A stretch of 64,000 nt of DNA from Bacillota bacterium (GTDB lineage: Bacteria > Bacillota > Clostridia > Tissierellales > Peptoniphilaceae). The position numbers and the translations under genes were made by a program. Shown piece by piece: positions 1-7,822 of the stretch. Location: positions 1 through 64,000 of the forward strand of contig JAEZWM010000016.1 in assembly GCA_023443025.1 (NCBI GenBank), read 5' to 3'. The notes beneath the pieces were generated by a model. The model saw nothing but the letters and a program-made list of their open reading frames with translations. It was not told the DNA's origin and did not search any database. Each line of letters starts with the position of its first letter. The first letter of the stretch is position 1.

Positions 1-353
1 TAGGTAATACAAATAAGGCGATTAATTCTTTCTTAAATATAAATATGGGGAAGGATGACAATTACTTAGCCCTACATATGATCATTAGGCTTTTTAGAAA
101 TATTTTGAACATTAAAGACTATAAGCATGAAGGACTTAACAAAGCAGAAATCATGAAAAGAACGGGAATAAGTAATTTTGAATTTGGAAAACTAAGTGGT
201 TTTGAAGCGAGGATAGATCGGAAAACAATATTGGAAATATACGATATACTATACGATGTTGAAGTGAACCTTAAATCTTCGGTAGGAAACTTCGAAGACA
301 ATATGTTGTATCTAATCTCAAGTATTACAACTAAAATAAGAAGTCAAAACTAA
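1..353 (+). CDS. holA: DNA polymerase III delta subunit, C-terminal end (partial at left edge)
   Basis: Only about the last 117 codons are present. The frame is open from base 3, and the first ATG (base 45) has no ribosome-binding site, so the gene enters from outside the window. The product would be the clamp-loader delta subunit that helps load the sliding clamp during replication. The visible part is helical with alternating hydrophobic and Lys/Asp residues, as expected for the delta collar domain. The main support is position: holA converging on rpsT is the standard Firmicutes arrangement. The call rests on context plus weak sequence character, since no catalytic motif is expected here. 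Confidence 0.65.
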   Translation, partial: GNTNKAINSFLNINMGKDDNYLALHMIIRLFRNILNIKDYKHEGLNKAEIMKRTGISNFEFGKLSGFEARIDRKTILEIYDILYDVEVNLKSSVGNFEDNMLYLISSITTKIRSQN

Positions 354-366
354 AAAAAGAAATAGA

Positions 367-390
367 AAAAACTTCCTGCTGGAAGTTTTT
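367..390. terminator. bidirectional terminator between holA and rpsT
   Basis: A 10-bp perfect stem (367-376 with 381-390) and a TGCT loop, with an A run on one side and a T run on the other, so it can end transcription from both convergent genes. It overlaps the last two bases of rpsT. Confidence 0.8.
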
Positions 391-664
391 AAGCTATTTC
401 TTTAATTTTGTTATTTAATCTTCTTGATAAATTGCTCATTTGTCTCGCAGCAGCATTCTTGTGTAGAATATTTCTGTGTGCAGCTCTTTTTAGTTTCTTG
501 TCTACAAGCTTAAGAAGTTCTTTTGCTTCGTCTATATTATTTTCATCGATAGCAAGGTTTAGTTTTTTAACATAAGTCTTGAGTTCTGATTTTACGCTCT
601 TATTTATATCATGTTTAGTTTTGTTAACTTTGATTCTTTTTAATGCGGATTTAATATTAGCCAT
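389..664 (-). CDS. rpsT: 30S ribosomal protein S20
   Basis: Small, very basic protein (about 91 residues) that binds 16S rRNA in the 30S subunit. It opens with MANIKSALKRIK and is rich in Lys, Arg and Asn, with the S20 pattern of long helices. The start was set at the ATG ending at 664 because AGGAGG lies 8 bases upstream on the minus strand. A GTG three codons earlier (673) would touch that ribosome-binding site. It is transcribed opposite to all neighbours and ends in the shared terminator with holA. Confidence 0.95.
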   Translation of the reverse strand: MANIKSALKRIKVNKTKHDINKSVKSELKTYVKKLNLAIDENNIDEAKELLKLVDKKLKRAAHRNILHKNAAARQMSNLSRRLNNKIKEIA

Positions 665-776
665 TCGTTTCACCTCCTCAAGTTTAGCATAAGTATTCTA
701 TCATGAAAACCGGCATTATGCAAGTTTAAAATATAAAATTTCCGATGAAAATTATCTGAGAATAATAAATAATAGC

Positions 777-801
777 TTGAATATAGAGCATATGGTATAA
801 T
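777..801 (+). promoter_or_regulatory. extended -10 promoter for lepB
   Basis: TGGTATAAT at 793-801 is an extended -10 (TG-n-TATAAT). The best upstream hexamer, TTGAAT at 777-782, is only 13 bases away, so the promoter probably relies on the extended -10. Confidence 0.55.
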
Positions 802-866
802 TCTTATGTGACTAAATTAATAATTTATTTTTAATATAGATTACTATTTATTTATTGGAGGATATG

Positions 867-1418
867 ATGGAAACTAGTAACGATAAAAAAGTAAAAAAAG
901 GAGATGGAGAATCCTTGTTCTCATGGATAAGAACGCTTTTAATATATGTACTTATAGCACTGTTTTTTAGATTCTTTATCTTTAATATAACCGTAGTAGA
1001 TGGTGAGTCCATGCTACCAACTCTACACGATGGAGATAAGCTTATAACAGAAAAGATCTCACTGTATTTTAAGAACATAAATAAAGGTGACATAGTAGTT
1101 GTACATGCACCTGATAGATCCGGGCAAAACTATATAAAAAGAGTTATCGGCATGGCAGGTGACCATGTTGAGATTGTAGATGCAAAACTATATATAAATG
1201 GAGAGCTTCAAAACGAAGACTATATAAATGGAAAGGATACATTCGCATATACTGACGTGACGAGTTGGGATATTAAAGAAGGACAGGTATTTGTCTTAGG
1301 AGACAATAGAAATGCGAGTAATGACAGCAGGTCATTTGGGCCAATAGATATTGGCGAAGTAGTAGGAATATCGGTATTAAGAATTTTTCCACTGAGTGGG
1401 ATAGGAACATTGAAGTAG
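867..1418 (+). CDS. lepB: signal peptidase I
   Basis: Type I (S26A) signal peptidase that cleaves signal peptides on the outer face of the membrane. A short cytoplasmic N-terminus leads to one membrane helix (about residues 20-40). The Ser box GESMLPTL (Ser about 48), the Lys box NYIKRVIG and the C-terminal GDNR...DSR.FG box are all present, so the Ser/Lys dyad is intact. Length (about 183 aa) is normal. The start is placed at ATG 867, five bases after GGAGG; ATG 864 is too close and TTG 855 overlaps the ribosome-binding site. In spore-formers gpr and spoIIP usually occupy this spot between rpsT and lepA. Confidence 0.92.
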   Translation: METSNDKKVKKGDGESLFSWIRTLLIYVLIALFFRFFIFNITVVDGESMLPTLHDGDKLITEKISLYFKNINKGDIVVVHAPDRSGQNYIKRVIGMAGDHVEIVDAKLYINGELQNEDYINGKDTFAYTDVTSWDIKEGQVFVLGDNRNASNDSRSFGPIDIGEVVGISVLRIFPLSGIGTLK

Positions 1419-1428
1419 GGGGATTAGT

Positions 1429-3237
1429 TTGAAGATAGATAGAAAAAATATTAGAAACTTTTCGATTATAGCACATATAGATCATGGGAAGTCAACACTT
1501 GCGGACAGGTTGATAGAAAACACAGGTATGCTAACTAAAAGAGAAATGGAATCACAAGTACTGGACAGTATGGATCTCGAAAAAGAAAGAGGTATTACCA
1601 TAAAGCTTAAAGCCGTAAAGCTCTTTTATAAAGCAAAAGATGGCGAAACCTATATGCTCAACCTAATAGATACACCTGGGCATGTCGACTTTACATACGA
1701 AGTTTCAAGGAGTTTAGCGGCATGTGAAGGAGCAATACTAGTCGTAGATGCTACCCAAGGAGTTGAAGCACAAACACTTGCGAATGTCTACCTGGCACTG
1801 GATCAAGACCTTGAAATCCTTCCTGTTATCAACAAGATAGATCTACCTTCAGCAGATATTGAGAGGGTAAAGGATGAGATAGAAACCATAACAGGATTTG
1901 ATACAGAAGGCATACCGTTGATTTCAGCAAAGGCAGGACTAAATATCACTGACGTACTTGAAGACATAGTAGAAAATGTCCCTGCACCTGAGGGCGACGA
2001 AAATGCACCATTAAAGGCATTGATATTTGACTCATACTACGACAGCTATAGAGGAGTTGTATCCTTTGTAAGGGTAATGGATGGGAAGATAGAGCCTGGT
2101 ATGGAGATCATGATGATGTCTACAGGAAAATCATTTGAAGTAACGGAAGTAGGCTACAATGCTTCGGGAAGAGTGGATTTAGATGTACTGGAAGCAGGCG
2201 ATGTAGGCTATGTGGTTGCAAGTATAAAAAACGTAAAAGATGCCAGAGTTGGAGATACCATCACCGATAAAAACAATCCTGCCGGCGAGATGCTACCCGG
2301 ATATAAAAAAGTAACACCAATGGTTTACTGCGGAATATATCCTGCCGAAGGCGAAGAGTTTTCAGATGTTAGGGAAGCACTTGAAAAACTTCAAGTAAAC
2401 GATGCATCAATAGTTTTTGAGCCGGAGACGTCAGTAGCACTGGGCTTTGGATTTAGATGCGGGTTTTTAGGACTGCTTCATATGGAAATCATACAGGAGA
2501 GACTCGATAGAGAATTTGATTTAAATATAATTGCAACAGCTCCATCGGTTATCTACAATGTATACAAAAAAGACGGAACGATGATGACCATACAAAACCC
2601 AAGCAATCTACCCGAAGAAACTGAGATAGACTACATGGAAGAACCCATTGTAGATGCTCATATCATGACTCCCAGTTCATATGTTGGGCCGATTATGGAA
2701 CTTTGTCAAAACAAAAGGGGTACCTTTATAAATATGGAATACCTGGATGAAAACAGAGTAACTCTAAACTATGTACTACCACTAAACGAAGTCATATACG
2801 ACTTTTTTGATTCCTTAAAGTCTAAAACCCAAGGTTATGCTTCACTTGACTACGAACTTAAGGGATACCAAGAAGCGGAGCTTGTAAAACTGGATGTACT
2901 CATAAATGGAGAATTGGTCGATGCTTTTTCACTCATAGTCCATGAGGAAAAAGTTCATGAAAGAGCTAGAAATATAGTGGAAAGACTAAAAGATGAAATT
3001 CCAAGGCATCAATTTGCAGTACCAATCCAAGCTGCAATCGGATCTAAGATTATTGCAAGAGAAACGGTAAGAGCACTTAGAAAAGACGTACTCGCAAAAT
3101 GCTATGGTGGAGATATTTCAAGAAAGAAAAAGCTTCTTGAAAAACAAAAAGAAGGTAAGAAGCGTATGAGACAGATAGGCTCAGTGGAAGTTCCGCAACA
3201 AGCATTCTTAGCGGTATTAAAATATGATGAAAACTAG
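1429..3237 (+). CDS. lepA: elongation factor 4 (LepA, back-translocating GTPase)
   Basis: Ribosome-binding GTPase of the LepA/EF4 family, about 602 residues, the usual length. G-motifs are clear: AHIDHGKST near residue 17, [14 protein letters not shown] and NKIDLP. The C-terminus has the Lys/Arg-rich segment typical of EF4 ([15 protein letters not shown] region), which distinguishes it from EF-G. The start is TTG at 1429 behind an AGGGGG box. It follows lepB by 10 bases and overlaps hemW by 14 bases, so the three are probably co-transcribed. Confidence 0.96.
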   Translation: MKIDRKNIRNFSIIAHIDHGKSTLADRLIENTGMLTKREMESQVLDSMDLEKERGITIKLKAVKLFYKAKDGETYMLNLIDTPGHVDFTYEVSRSLAACEGAILVVDATQGVEAQTLANVYLALDQDLEILPVINKIDLPSADIERVKDEIETITGFDTEGIPLISAKAGLNITDVLEDIVENVPAPEGDENAPLKALIFDSYYDSYRGVVSFVRVMDGKIEPGMEIMMMSTGKSFEVTEVGYNASGRVDLDVLEAGDVGYVVASIKNVKDARVGDTITDKNNPAGEMLPGYKKVTPMVYCGIYPAEGEEFSDVREALEKLQVNDASIVFEPETSVALGFGFRCGFLGLLHMEIIQERLDREFDLNIIATAPSVIYNVYKKDGTMMTIQNPSNLPEETEIDYMEEPIVDAHIMTPSSYVGPIMELCQNKRGTFINMEYLDENRVTLNYVLPLNEVIYDFFDSLKSKTQGYASLDYELKGYQEAELVKLDVLINGELVDAFSLIVHEEKVHERARNIVERLKDEIPRHQFAVPIQAAIGSKIIARETVRALRKDVLAKCYGGDISRKKKLLEKQKEGKKRMRQIGSVEVPQQAFLAVLKYDEN

Positions 3238-4408
3238 TGAAAAAAGGCGTTTATACAACGCCTTTTCAAATTATCAAGATGAATTGCCAAGGGGGTTATA
3301 TGTCCACATTCCCTTTTGTAATCAAAAATGTTACTACTGCGATTTTCTATCCTATCAAAACCAGGAAAAGAGGATAGACGGATATATCAAATCACTTTTA
3401 AGAGAAATAGAGTTATATAAAGAAGAAAGACTTAGCATTAACACAATATACTTAGGAGGGGGAACTCCTTCATATATACCACATGAGCAAATAACTCGTA
3501 TATTAAATAAAATAAAGCAGACCTTCGATGTAGTGGAAGGTGCAGAAGTAACTATTGAAATCAACCCTGACCACATATCAGAAGCTGCAATCCATGCATA
3601 TCTGAAGGCAGGGATAAACAGAGCGTCTATCGGAATACAGACCTTTGATGAAGAGCTCCTTAGGCTAATAGGCAGGTCTCATACTGCCGGTCAAGCTGTG
3701 GATGCCGTTAAAGCGATTAGAAGATACGGATTTAAAAACATAAGTATAGACCTTATAAACGCAATCCCAAACCAAAGTGTAGAGCAAGCGGCAAGCGACA
3801 TCGATCGTGCTATTGACTTAGAACCGGACCATATCTCACTATACAGCTTAATAGTAGAGCCAAACACTCATATGTCAAAGATGATTAACTCGGGAGAACT
3901 TAAGGTAGTCGACGATGAAATAGATAGAGATATGTTCGCTAAAGCCAAAAGCCTATTATTAAAAAGCGACTACGAGCATTATGAAATATCAAATTTTGCA
4001 AAAGCCGGATACGAATCCATGCACAATCTAAAGTATTGGAAACTAGGAGAATATATTGGACTAGGACTTGGATCCGCTTCTCATTTTAGGGGAAAAAGAA
4101 CCACCAACACCGGAAGCTTTAAAGTTTATGATGAATTAATCCAAAGGGGAGAAAAACCACTTGAAAGCATAGAAGACATGGACTACGATACCTTAAAGGT
4201 AGACTTTATACTAATGGGGTTAAGACTGAGCAAAGGTATTGATAGAAATAGATATGCTGAAATATTTGGCGTGGATTTCTATAAGGAGTTTAGTGGACTA
4301 ATAGATTCCTTTGTCTCTAAAGGACATATGGTGGTCGATGAAGCTTCAGTTTACTTTACACAGTCAGGAATGGATATATCAAATAGTTTTTATGTTGAGA
4401 TTATTTAA
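3224..4408 (+). CDS. hemW: HemW-type radical SAM protein (putative heme chaperone)
   Basis: Radical SAM enzyme with the HemW/HemN-like layout. The iron-sulphur motif CNQKCYYC has Cys at about 32, 36 and 39 and is followed by a GGGTP motif, and the C-terminal HemN domain is present. Family members of this short type (about 380-395 aa) next to lepA and hrcA are usually HemW, a heme-binding protein, rather than true coproporphyrinogen dehydrogenase. The start at 3224 overlaps lepA by 14 bases, and a second ATG follows immediately. No heme synthesis gene is in the window, so the role is inferred from family and position. Confidence 0.88.
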   Translation: MMKTSEKRRLYNAFSNYQDELPRGLYVHIPFCNQKCYYCDFLSYQNQEKRIDGYIKSLLREIELYKEERLSINTIYLGGGTPSYIPHEQITRILNKIKQTFDVVEGAEVTIEINPDHISEAAIHAYLKAGINRASIGIQTFDEELLRLIGRSHTAGQAVDAVKAIRRYGFKNISIDLINAIPNQSVEQAASDIDRAIDLEPDHISLYSLIVEPNTHMSKMINSGELKVVDDEIDRDMFAKAKSLLLKSDYEHYEISNFAKAGYESMHNLKYWKLGEYIGLGLGSASHFRGKRTTNTGSFKVYDELIQRGEKPLESIEDMDYDTLKVDFILMGLRLSKGIDRNRYAEIFGVDFYKEFSGLIDSFVSKGHMVVDEASVYFTQSGMDISNSFYVEII

Positions 4409-4446
4409 GTAGATTGTGAATTTAAATTATCTTTAACTGAAGAATT

Positions 4447-4455
4447 TGATATAAT
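4447..4455 (+). promoter_or_regulatory. extended -10 promoter for the LytTR regulator
   Basis: TGATATAAT (TG-n-TATAAT) lies 20 bases before the response-regulator start codon. No good -35 box is visible 17 bases upstream. Confidence 0.45.
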
Positions 4456-4475
4456 TACAATAGGAGTTGGTAATA

Positions 4476-5189
4476 ATGTATATAGCAGTCATCGATGACG
4501 ATAACCATATCATCACAAAGATTTGCGAGATAATAAATTTATACGCAGTTAAAAAACAATTAAATATCTCGATTGATGAATTTACTTCAGCTGAAGATTT
4601 TCTGAACTCATATAAAGCTGAACTCGAACCGGATCCGAGCTTTAAATACGATGCCATATTCTTAGATATTGAAATGGGAGAGTTAAGTGGAATTGAGCTG
4701 GGTGGCATCCTAAGGAATGAACTGAATAACTACACAACTCAAATAATCTACATTACAAGCCATGCAGGGTACATGCCAAAGGCTTATGATAATTGGGCAC
4801 TAGGATATATTGTAAAACCATTTGAAAGTGAAAACATCTATAAAGAACTGGATAAACTAATGAATATTGCAGTAAGCAGTGATTTAATCTATACATTTGT
4901 AGAAGACAGAGTAGAGAAAAAGGTATTGGTAAAGGACATAGTATGTTTTACAGTCAATATGAGGAGAGTAACACTTATAACCACCGATGCTATTCACGAG
5001 TTCAACGGAAGCCTCAAGCAGGTTTTTAGCGAACTACCGGAAGAAAAGTTTCTTAGAATTAACAAAAACACGGTAGTTCAAATCGGTCAAATTTCGGGTA
5101 TGACAACAGACAGTGTTATACTAAAAAATGGGGAATCCTTTGAAGTAAGTAGAAAATATTATCGCGATATAATGGAGAGGATAGAATGA
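4476..5189 (+). CDS. LytTR-family response regulator (AgrA/ComE type)
   Basis: Two-component response regulator of about 237 residues. The N-terminal receiver domain has the acidic cluster IDDD near residues 6-9, the phospho-acceptor Asp at about 64 (FLDIEMG) and the conserved Lys in VKPFE. The C-terminal LytTR DNA-binding domain (about 135-237) ends in an NGESFEVSRKYY-type strand. ATG 4476 was chosen because AGGAG lies 9 bases upstream; TTG 4467 directly abuts that box. The stop overlaps the start of the kinase gene (ATGA). LytTR proteins bind two direct repeats about 21 bases apart, and such a repeat occurs at 6499-6533, so the likely target is the peptide gene behind the kinase. Confidence 0.9.
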   Translation: MYIAVIDDDNHIITKICEIINLYAVKKQLNISIDEFTSAEDFLNSYKAELEPDPSFKYDAIFLDIEMGELSGIELGGILRNELNNYTTQIIYITSHAGYMPKAYDNWALGYIVKPFESENIYKELDKLMNIAVSSDLIYTFVEDRVEKKVLVKDIVCFTVNMRRVTLITTDAIHEFNGSLKQVFSELPEEKFLRINKNTVVQIGQISGMTTDSVILKNGESFEVSRKYYRDIMERIE

Positions 5190-5929
5190 ATCAGTTTACA
5201 TTGTTTTTTCTAGCTTTTCAAGTAATTGGAACTTTGATACTAATGCTTACAATGGATACCATATTGATAGAGTCAAAGGGCATTAAATATAAGATTTTGT
5301 ATTATACAGTACATCTTTTAATTAATACATTTACTTTCTTGTTAGTTAAGAATCCAATAATTCAATTTGCTACTAATTTAACAACGTTATACCTTTTGAC
5401 ATATTCTTATAAAAGTGATTCATATATGAGGATAGATGCGACGATAATTGTGTTAACAATCTTATCGGTATCTGAATTCTTGGTGTTTTTGTTAGTGGGT
5501 ATTTTTGATTTGTATTGGTATAGAAGATCTCAAATTGATACATATTCTGCATTTATATTAGTGTTGGTACTTAGATTATTGCTATATCTTATTATAAAAA
5601 GATTTAAAATATATGGTATTAAAAACATCGAAAAGAATCCTAGACGAATAATGCTGGTACTTCCATATGTTTTAGTAACAGCATTAACAATCATTATGAC
5701 TCAATCTTTAGAACATCCTATGACTAGGCTATTAATGGGGTCATTGGGGCTTGTAATTGTAATAATAATTCTTTATAGCTATAGTTTAATAATTAAATCC
5801 ACAAAAGATAAATATCAATTGGATTTAATTCGCATACAAAACGAACTTTATAGGAAAGAATTGGATCTTGTGCATTATCAAAACGAAAAGACCATGAAAC
5901 TTAGACATGATTTTAAAATATGGTATTGA
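5186..5929 (+). CDS. GHKL sensor kinase, N-terminal membrane part (gene split by frameshift)
   Basis: First part of an AgrC-like sensor histidine kinase partnered with the LytTR regulator, whose stop codon it overlaps. About six hydrophobic segments span residues 5-205, followed by a coiled linker and the start of the phospho-acceptor box (LRHDF, His near 241). After that the frame runs into IWY and a stop. One extra A in the A4 run at 5915-5918 would restore the family sequence RHDFKN and join this frame to the downstream GHKL domain. As the sequence stands, the product has a receptor domain without an ATPase domain and is probably non-functional. A sequencing error in the run is the main alternative. 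Confidence 0.8.
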   Translation: MNQFTLFFLAFQVIGTLILMLTMDTILIESKGIKYKILYYTVHLLINTFTFLLVKNPIIQFATNLTTLYLLTYSYKSDSYMRIDATIIVLTILSVSEFLVFLLVGIFDLYWYRRSQIDTYSAFILVLVLRLLLYLIIKRFKIYGIKNIEKNPRRIMLVLPYVLVTALTIIMTQSLEHPMTRLLMGSLGLVIVIIILYSYSLIIKSTKDKYQLDLIRIQNELYRKELDLVHYQNEKTMKLRHDFKIWY

Positions 5930-6453
5930 AGATAAATGACTTGGCGGAAGGTAACAAAATAGATAAAATACAGCAGGTATTAAACAAATACTATATAAGC
6001 CAGTTAGAAAAGTCGTATGTAAATACGTCAAACAGTGATGTTGACAGTCTTCTAAATTATAAAATTGATGAGATGAAGAAACAGGATATAAAGTACAATT
6101 TAGACATACTTGTTCCCGCTACTCAGTTTATGGATGCATATGATTTTTTTGTGTTATTGGGAAATCTTATAGACAATGCTATCGAGGCAAACTTACAAAT
6201 AAGAGATAATAGATGGATAAACATTCGCATAGTACTTAAAGAACAGCTGCTTATCATAGAAGTTAGCAATCCAGTTAATCGTGAGTTAGAAATAAAAGAT
6301 GGGAAGCACATTGCAACGACAAAAGATGATTTAGGACATGGCTATGGACTAAAAAGCATAGACGAAATAGTAAAAAAATACAATGGCTCATTTGTACTGG
6401 AGCAAGATGACCATACCATAAATGCAAAAATAAAACTAATTTTAAATACTTAG
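5920..6453 (+). CDS. GHKL sensor kinase, C-terminal ATPase part (second half of the split gene)
   Basis: Catalytic half of the frameshifted kinase, about 177 residues. It carries the linker after the His box, the N box GNLIDNAIEAN and the G box DDLGHGYGLKSI of GHKL ATPases. Its first ATG at 5920 has no ribosome-binding site and falls exactly where the intact kinase would read through, so it is a gene fragment rather than a separate gene. The G2/C-terminal part looks complete. If the one-base deletion is real, this segment is not expected to be translated efficiently. Confidence 0.8.
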   Translation: MVLKINDLAEGNKIDKIQQVLNKYYISQLEKSYVNTSNSDVDSLLNYKIDEMKKQDIKYNLDILVPATQFMDAYDFFVLLGNLIDNAIEANLQIRDNRWINIRIVLKEQLLIIEVSNPVNRELEIKDGKHIATTKDDLGHGYGLKSIDEIVKKYNGSFVLEQDDHTINAKIKLILNT

Positions 6454-6460
6454 AATTTGT

Positions 6461-6498
6461 AAAAAAGAGGAGATTTGAAAAAAATAGCCTCTTTTTTT
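6461..6498 (+). terminator. terminator after the kinase
   Basis: AAAAAAGAGG (6461-6470) pairs with CCTCTTTTTT (6488-6497) and runs into a T tract, closing the regulator-kinase unit before the operator repeat begins at 6499. Confidence 0.7.
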
Positions 6499-6533
6499 GC
6501 ATCTTATAACAACTAAACAGCATCTTATAACAA
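6499..6533 (+). promoter_or_regulatory. direct repeat, probable LytTR operator
   Basis: The 14-base sequence GCATCTTATAACAA occurs perfectly at 6499-6512 and 6520-6533. The copies start 21 bases apart, two helical turns, which matches the paired direct repeats bound by AgrA/ComE/PlnC-type LytTR regulators. The repeat ends 28 bases before an extended -10 (TGTTATACT, 6559-6567). No other copy was noticed in the window. Confidence 0.65.
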
Positions 6534-6558
6534 GTCAAGAAAAGTAGCATACATATTA

Positions 6559-6567
6559 TGTTATACT
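6559..6567 (+). promoter_or_regulatory. extended -10 of the peptide gene
   Basis: TG-T-TATACT. The decamer TTATACTTAT (6561-6570) recurs at 6581-6590. No consensus -35 is seen, which suits an activator-dependent promoter fed by the upstream direct repeat. Confidence 0.45.
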
Positions 6568-6604
6568 TATATTGAACAAATTATACTTATGAGGGAATTA
6601 TACT

Positions 6605-6985
6605 ATGTTATTTATGAATATTGGATAGGTTATACTAATAGTTGGAACAACTATGGTTTATGCTGGAACAAGTTATGTAGAATATAGTACAACAGTTGGT
6701 AGGTTTAATGGTGCTGGATATACTTCTTATCAAACAAAGTCTATAAGCGGTGCAAATGGTATGTTATATTCAAGAAGTGTAGGTGGAGATTATGTTGTAG
6801 ATGCTCGAATGCAGAAAGATGATGGAGTGGCAGGGTTGTGGACTAGAGATGTAGATGATAATTCTAATTATTACCTAGATGGTCATGTAAGTCATTATAA
6901 TGGAAGCAGCGTAAGAGTTCAATTCTCTAATGATTGGAATACCACTGTAAATGTTCAAGTTGAAGGATCATGGAAAAGCAACTAA
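6605..6985 (+). pseudogene. small secreted-type protein gene with a nonsense codon in the signal peptide
   Basis: The natural start appears to be ATG 6605 (GAGGG nine bases upstream) or ATG 6614. The frame then meets TAG at 6626-6628 and stays open to 6985. Past the stop it encodes a hydrophobic stretch (VILIVGTTMVYA) and a mature part of about 100 residues rich in Ser, Gly, Tyr, Asn and Asp and free of Cys. A signal peptide with one damaged codon is the simplest reading. The first downstream ATG (6653) has only a weak GGA upstream. The mature part resembles in general style the small secreted proteins encoded beside Firmicute ABC transporters, but the family is not recognised with confidence. 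It may be a bacteriocin, pheromone or transporter partner. Confidence 0.6.
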
Positions 6986-7006
6986 AAAATAAATCGGAAA
7001 AATAAA

Positions 7007-7046
7007 AAATTATAGGAGACTATTCTATAATAGTCTCCTATAATTT
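7007..7046 (+). terminator. 18-bp perfect stem-loop between peptide and transporter genes
   Basis: Bases 7007-7024 pair perfectly with 7029-7046 around the four-base loop CTAT. Only three Ts close the stem and no real T tract follows, so it may be a partial terminator, an RNA-processing site or a 3' stabiliser that sets the ratio of peptide to transporter mRNA. Confidence 0.75.
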
Positions 7047-7066
7047 AGTTGATGGAAGGAGAAAAC

Positions 7067-7822
7067 ATGAGGTTACTATTTAATTCAATAAATCGACAAT
7101 CTATTATTGCGTCTATTACGGGATTTGTTTATCTAGTTGTATTAATTGGGCTAATTGTTATGAATAATAGGAATAGTATGATACATTATGCTATAAGTCC
7201 ATATATATATGCATCAGAACCAATTGATTTTTTCTTTTCTTTGATTGTTACTGTACCATTCGCAGTTTATACATTCTTTTTGAAGAAAGATCATTTTCTA
7301 GATTATGTTGAATTAAGAATTTCTCAAAGAAGATATGTATATATACATATAGTTTCAGTACTAATATCATGTATGATAATGGTTTTCATCGTTAATTTTA
7401 TAGGCGTGATATTTTCATGTAAAATTGCGAAAATTGTTCCTGTTGGCGACAAACCGTCACTTGCATATTATATTTTAGGGGATATGCAAATGTTTAAACC
7501 TATTATATTTGGTGCTATATGGTCGTTTTATAAAGCCATTGTGGGTGCAATAATATGTTTGTTTGCTCAAATAATAGCTCTATATGTCAGCAATTTGTTT
7601 TTAGCATTAATTTTCCCATTTATTTATGTTTTGCTTGAAAACTTTTTTACGTCAATTATTGGATTATCAAGATTTAGTTTGACTACAACATTTGTTTTAA
7701 ATAGGTTGACTCCAAATTCAATGAAAATAGGAAACATGATTATTGGGATTTTAATTTTTGTTGCTATAATTGTAGTTACCCATAAAATTTTGAGGATACG
7801 TTTAAAAAATGAAAGCTACTAA
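7067..7822 (+). CDS. polytopic membrane protein, probable ABC transporter permease
   Basis: About 251 residues with roughly six hydrophobic segments. The N-terminal cytoplasmic tail is followed by a helix near residues 14-33, a hairpin near 60-75, and further helices to the C-terminus, which ends in a basic tail. No catalytic motif is visible. The layout is that of an ABC-2-like permease subunit, and the ATPase gene lies two genes downstream. ATG 7067 sits five bases after GGAAGGAG; an upstream in-frame TTG (7049) lies beside the hairpin and is unlikely. The gene overlaps the next one by 14 bases. It is visibly more A+T-rich than the housekeeping genes. The family is not recognised. Confidence 0.75.
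   Translation: MRLLFNSINRQSIIASITGFVYLVVLIGLIVMNNRNSMIHYAISPYIYASEPIDFFFSLIVTVPFAVYTFFLKKDHFLDYVELRISQRRYVYIHIVSVLISCMIMVFIVNFIGVIFSCKIAKIVPVGDKPSLAYYILGDMQMFKPIIFGAIWSFYKAIVGAIICLFAQIIALYVSNLFLALIFPFIYVLLENFFTSIIGLSRFSLTTTFVLNRLTPNSMKIGNMIIGILIFVAIIVVTHKILRIRLKNESY

Noticed and set aside
5900..5935. Programmed -1 frameshift in the sensor kinase
   Set aside because: The local sequence TTTTAAAATA is not a fitting slippery heptamer in this frame and no stimulatory structure was noticed; a simple deletion is more likely.
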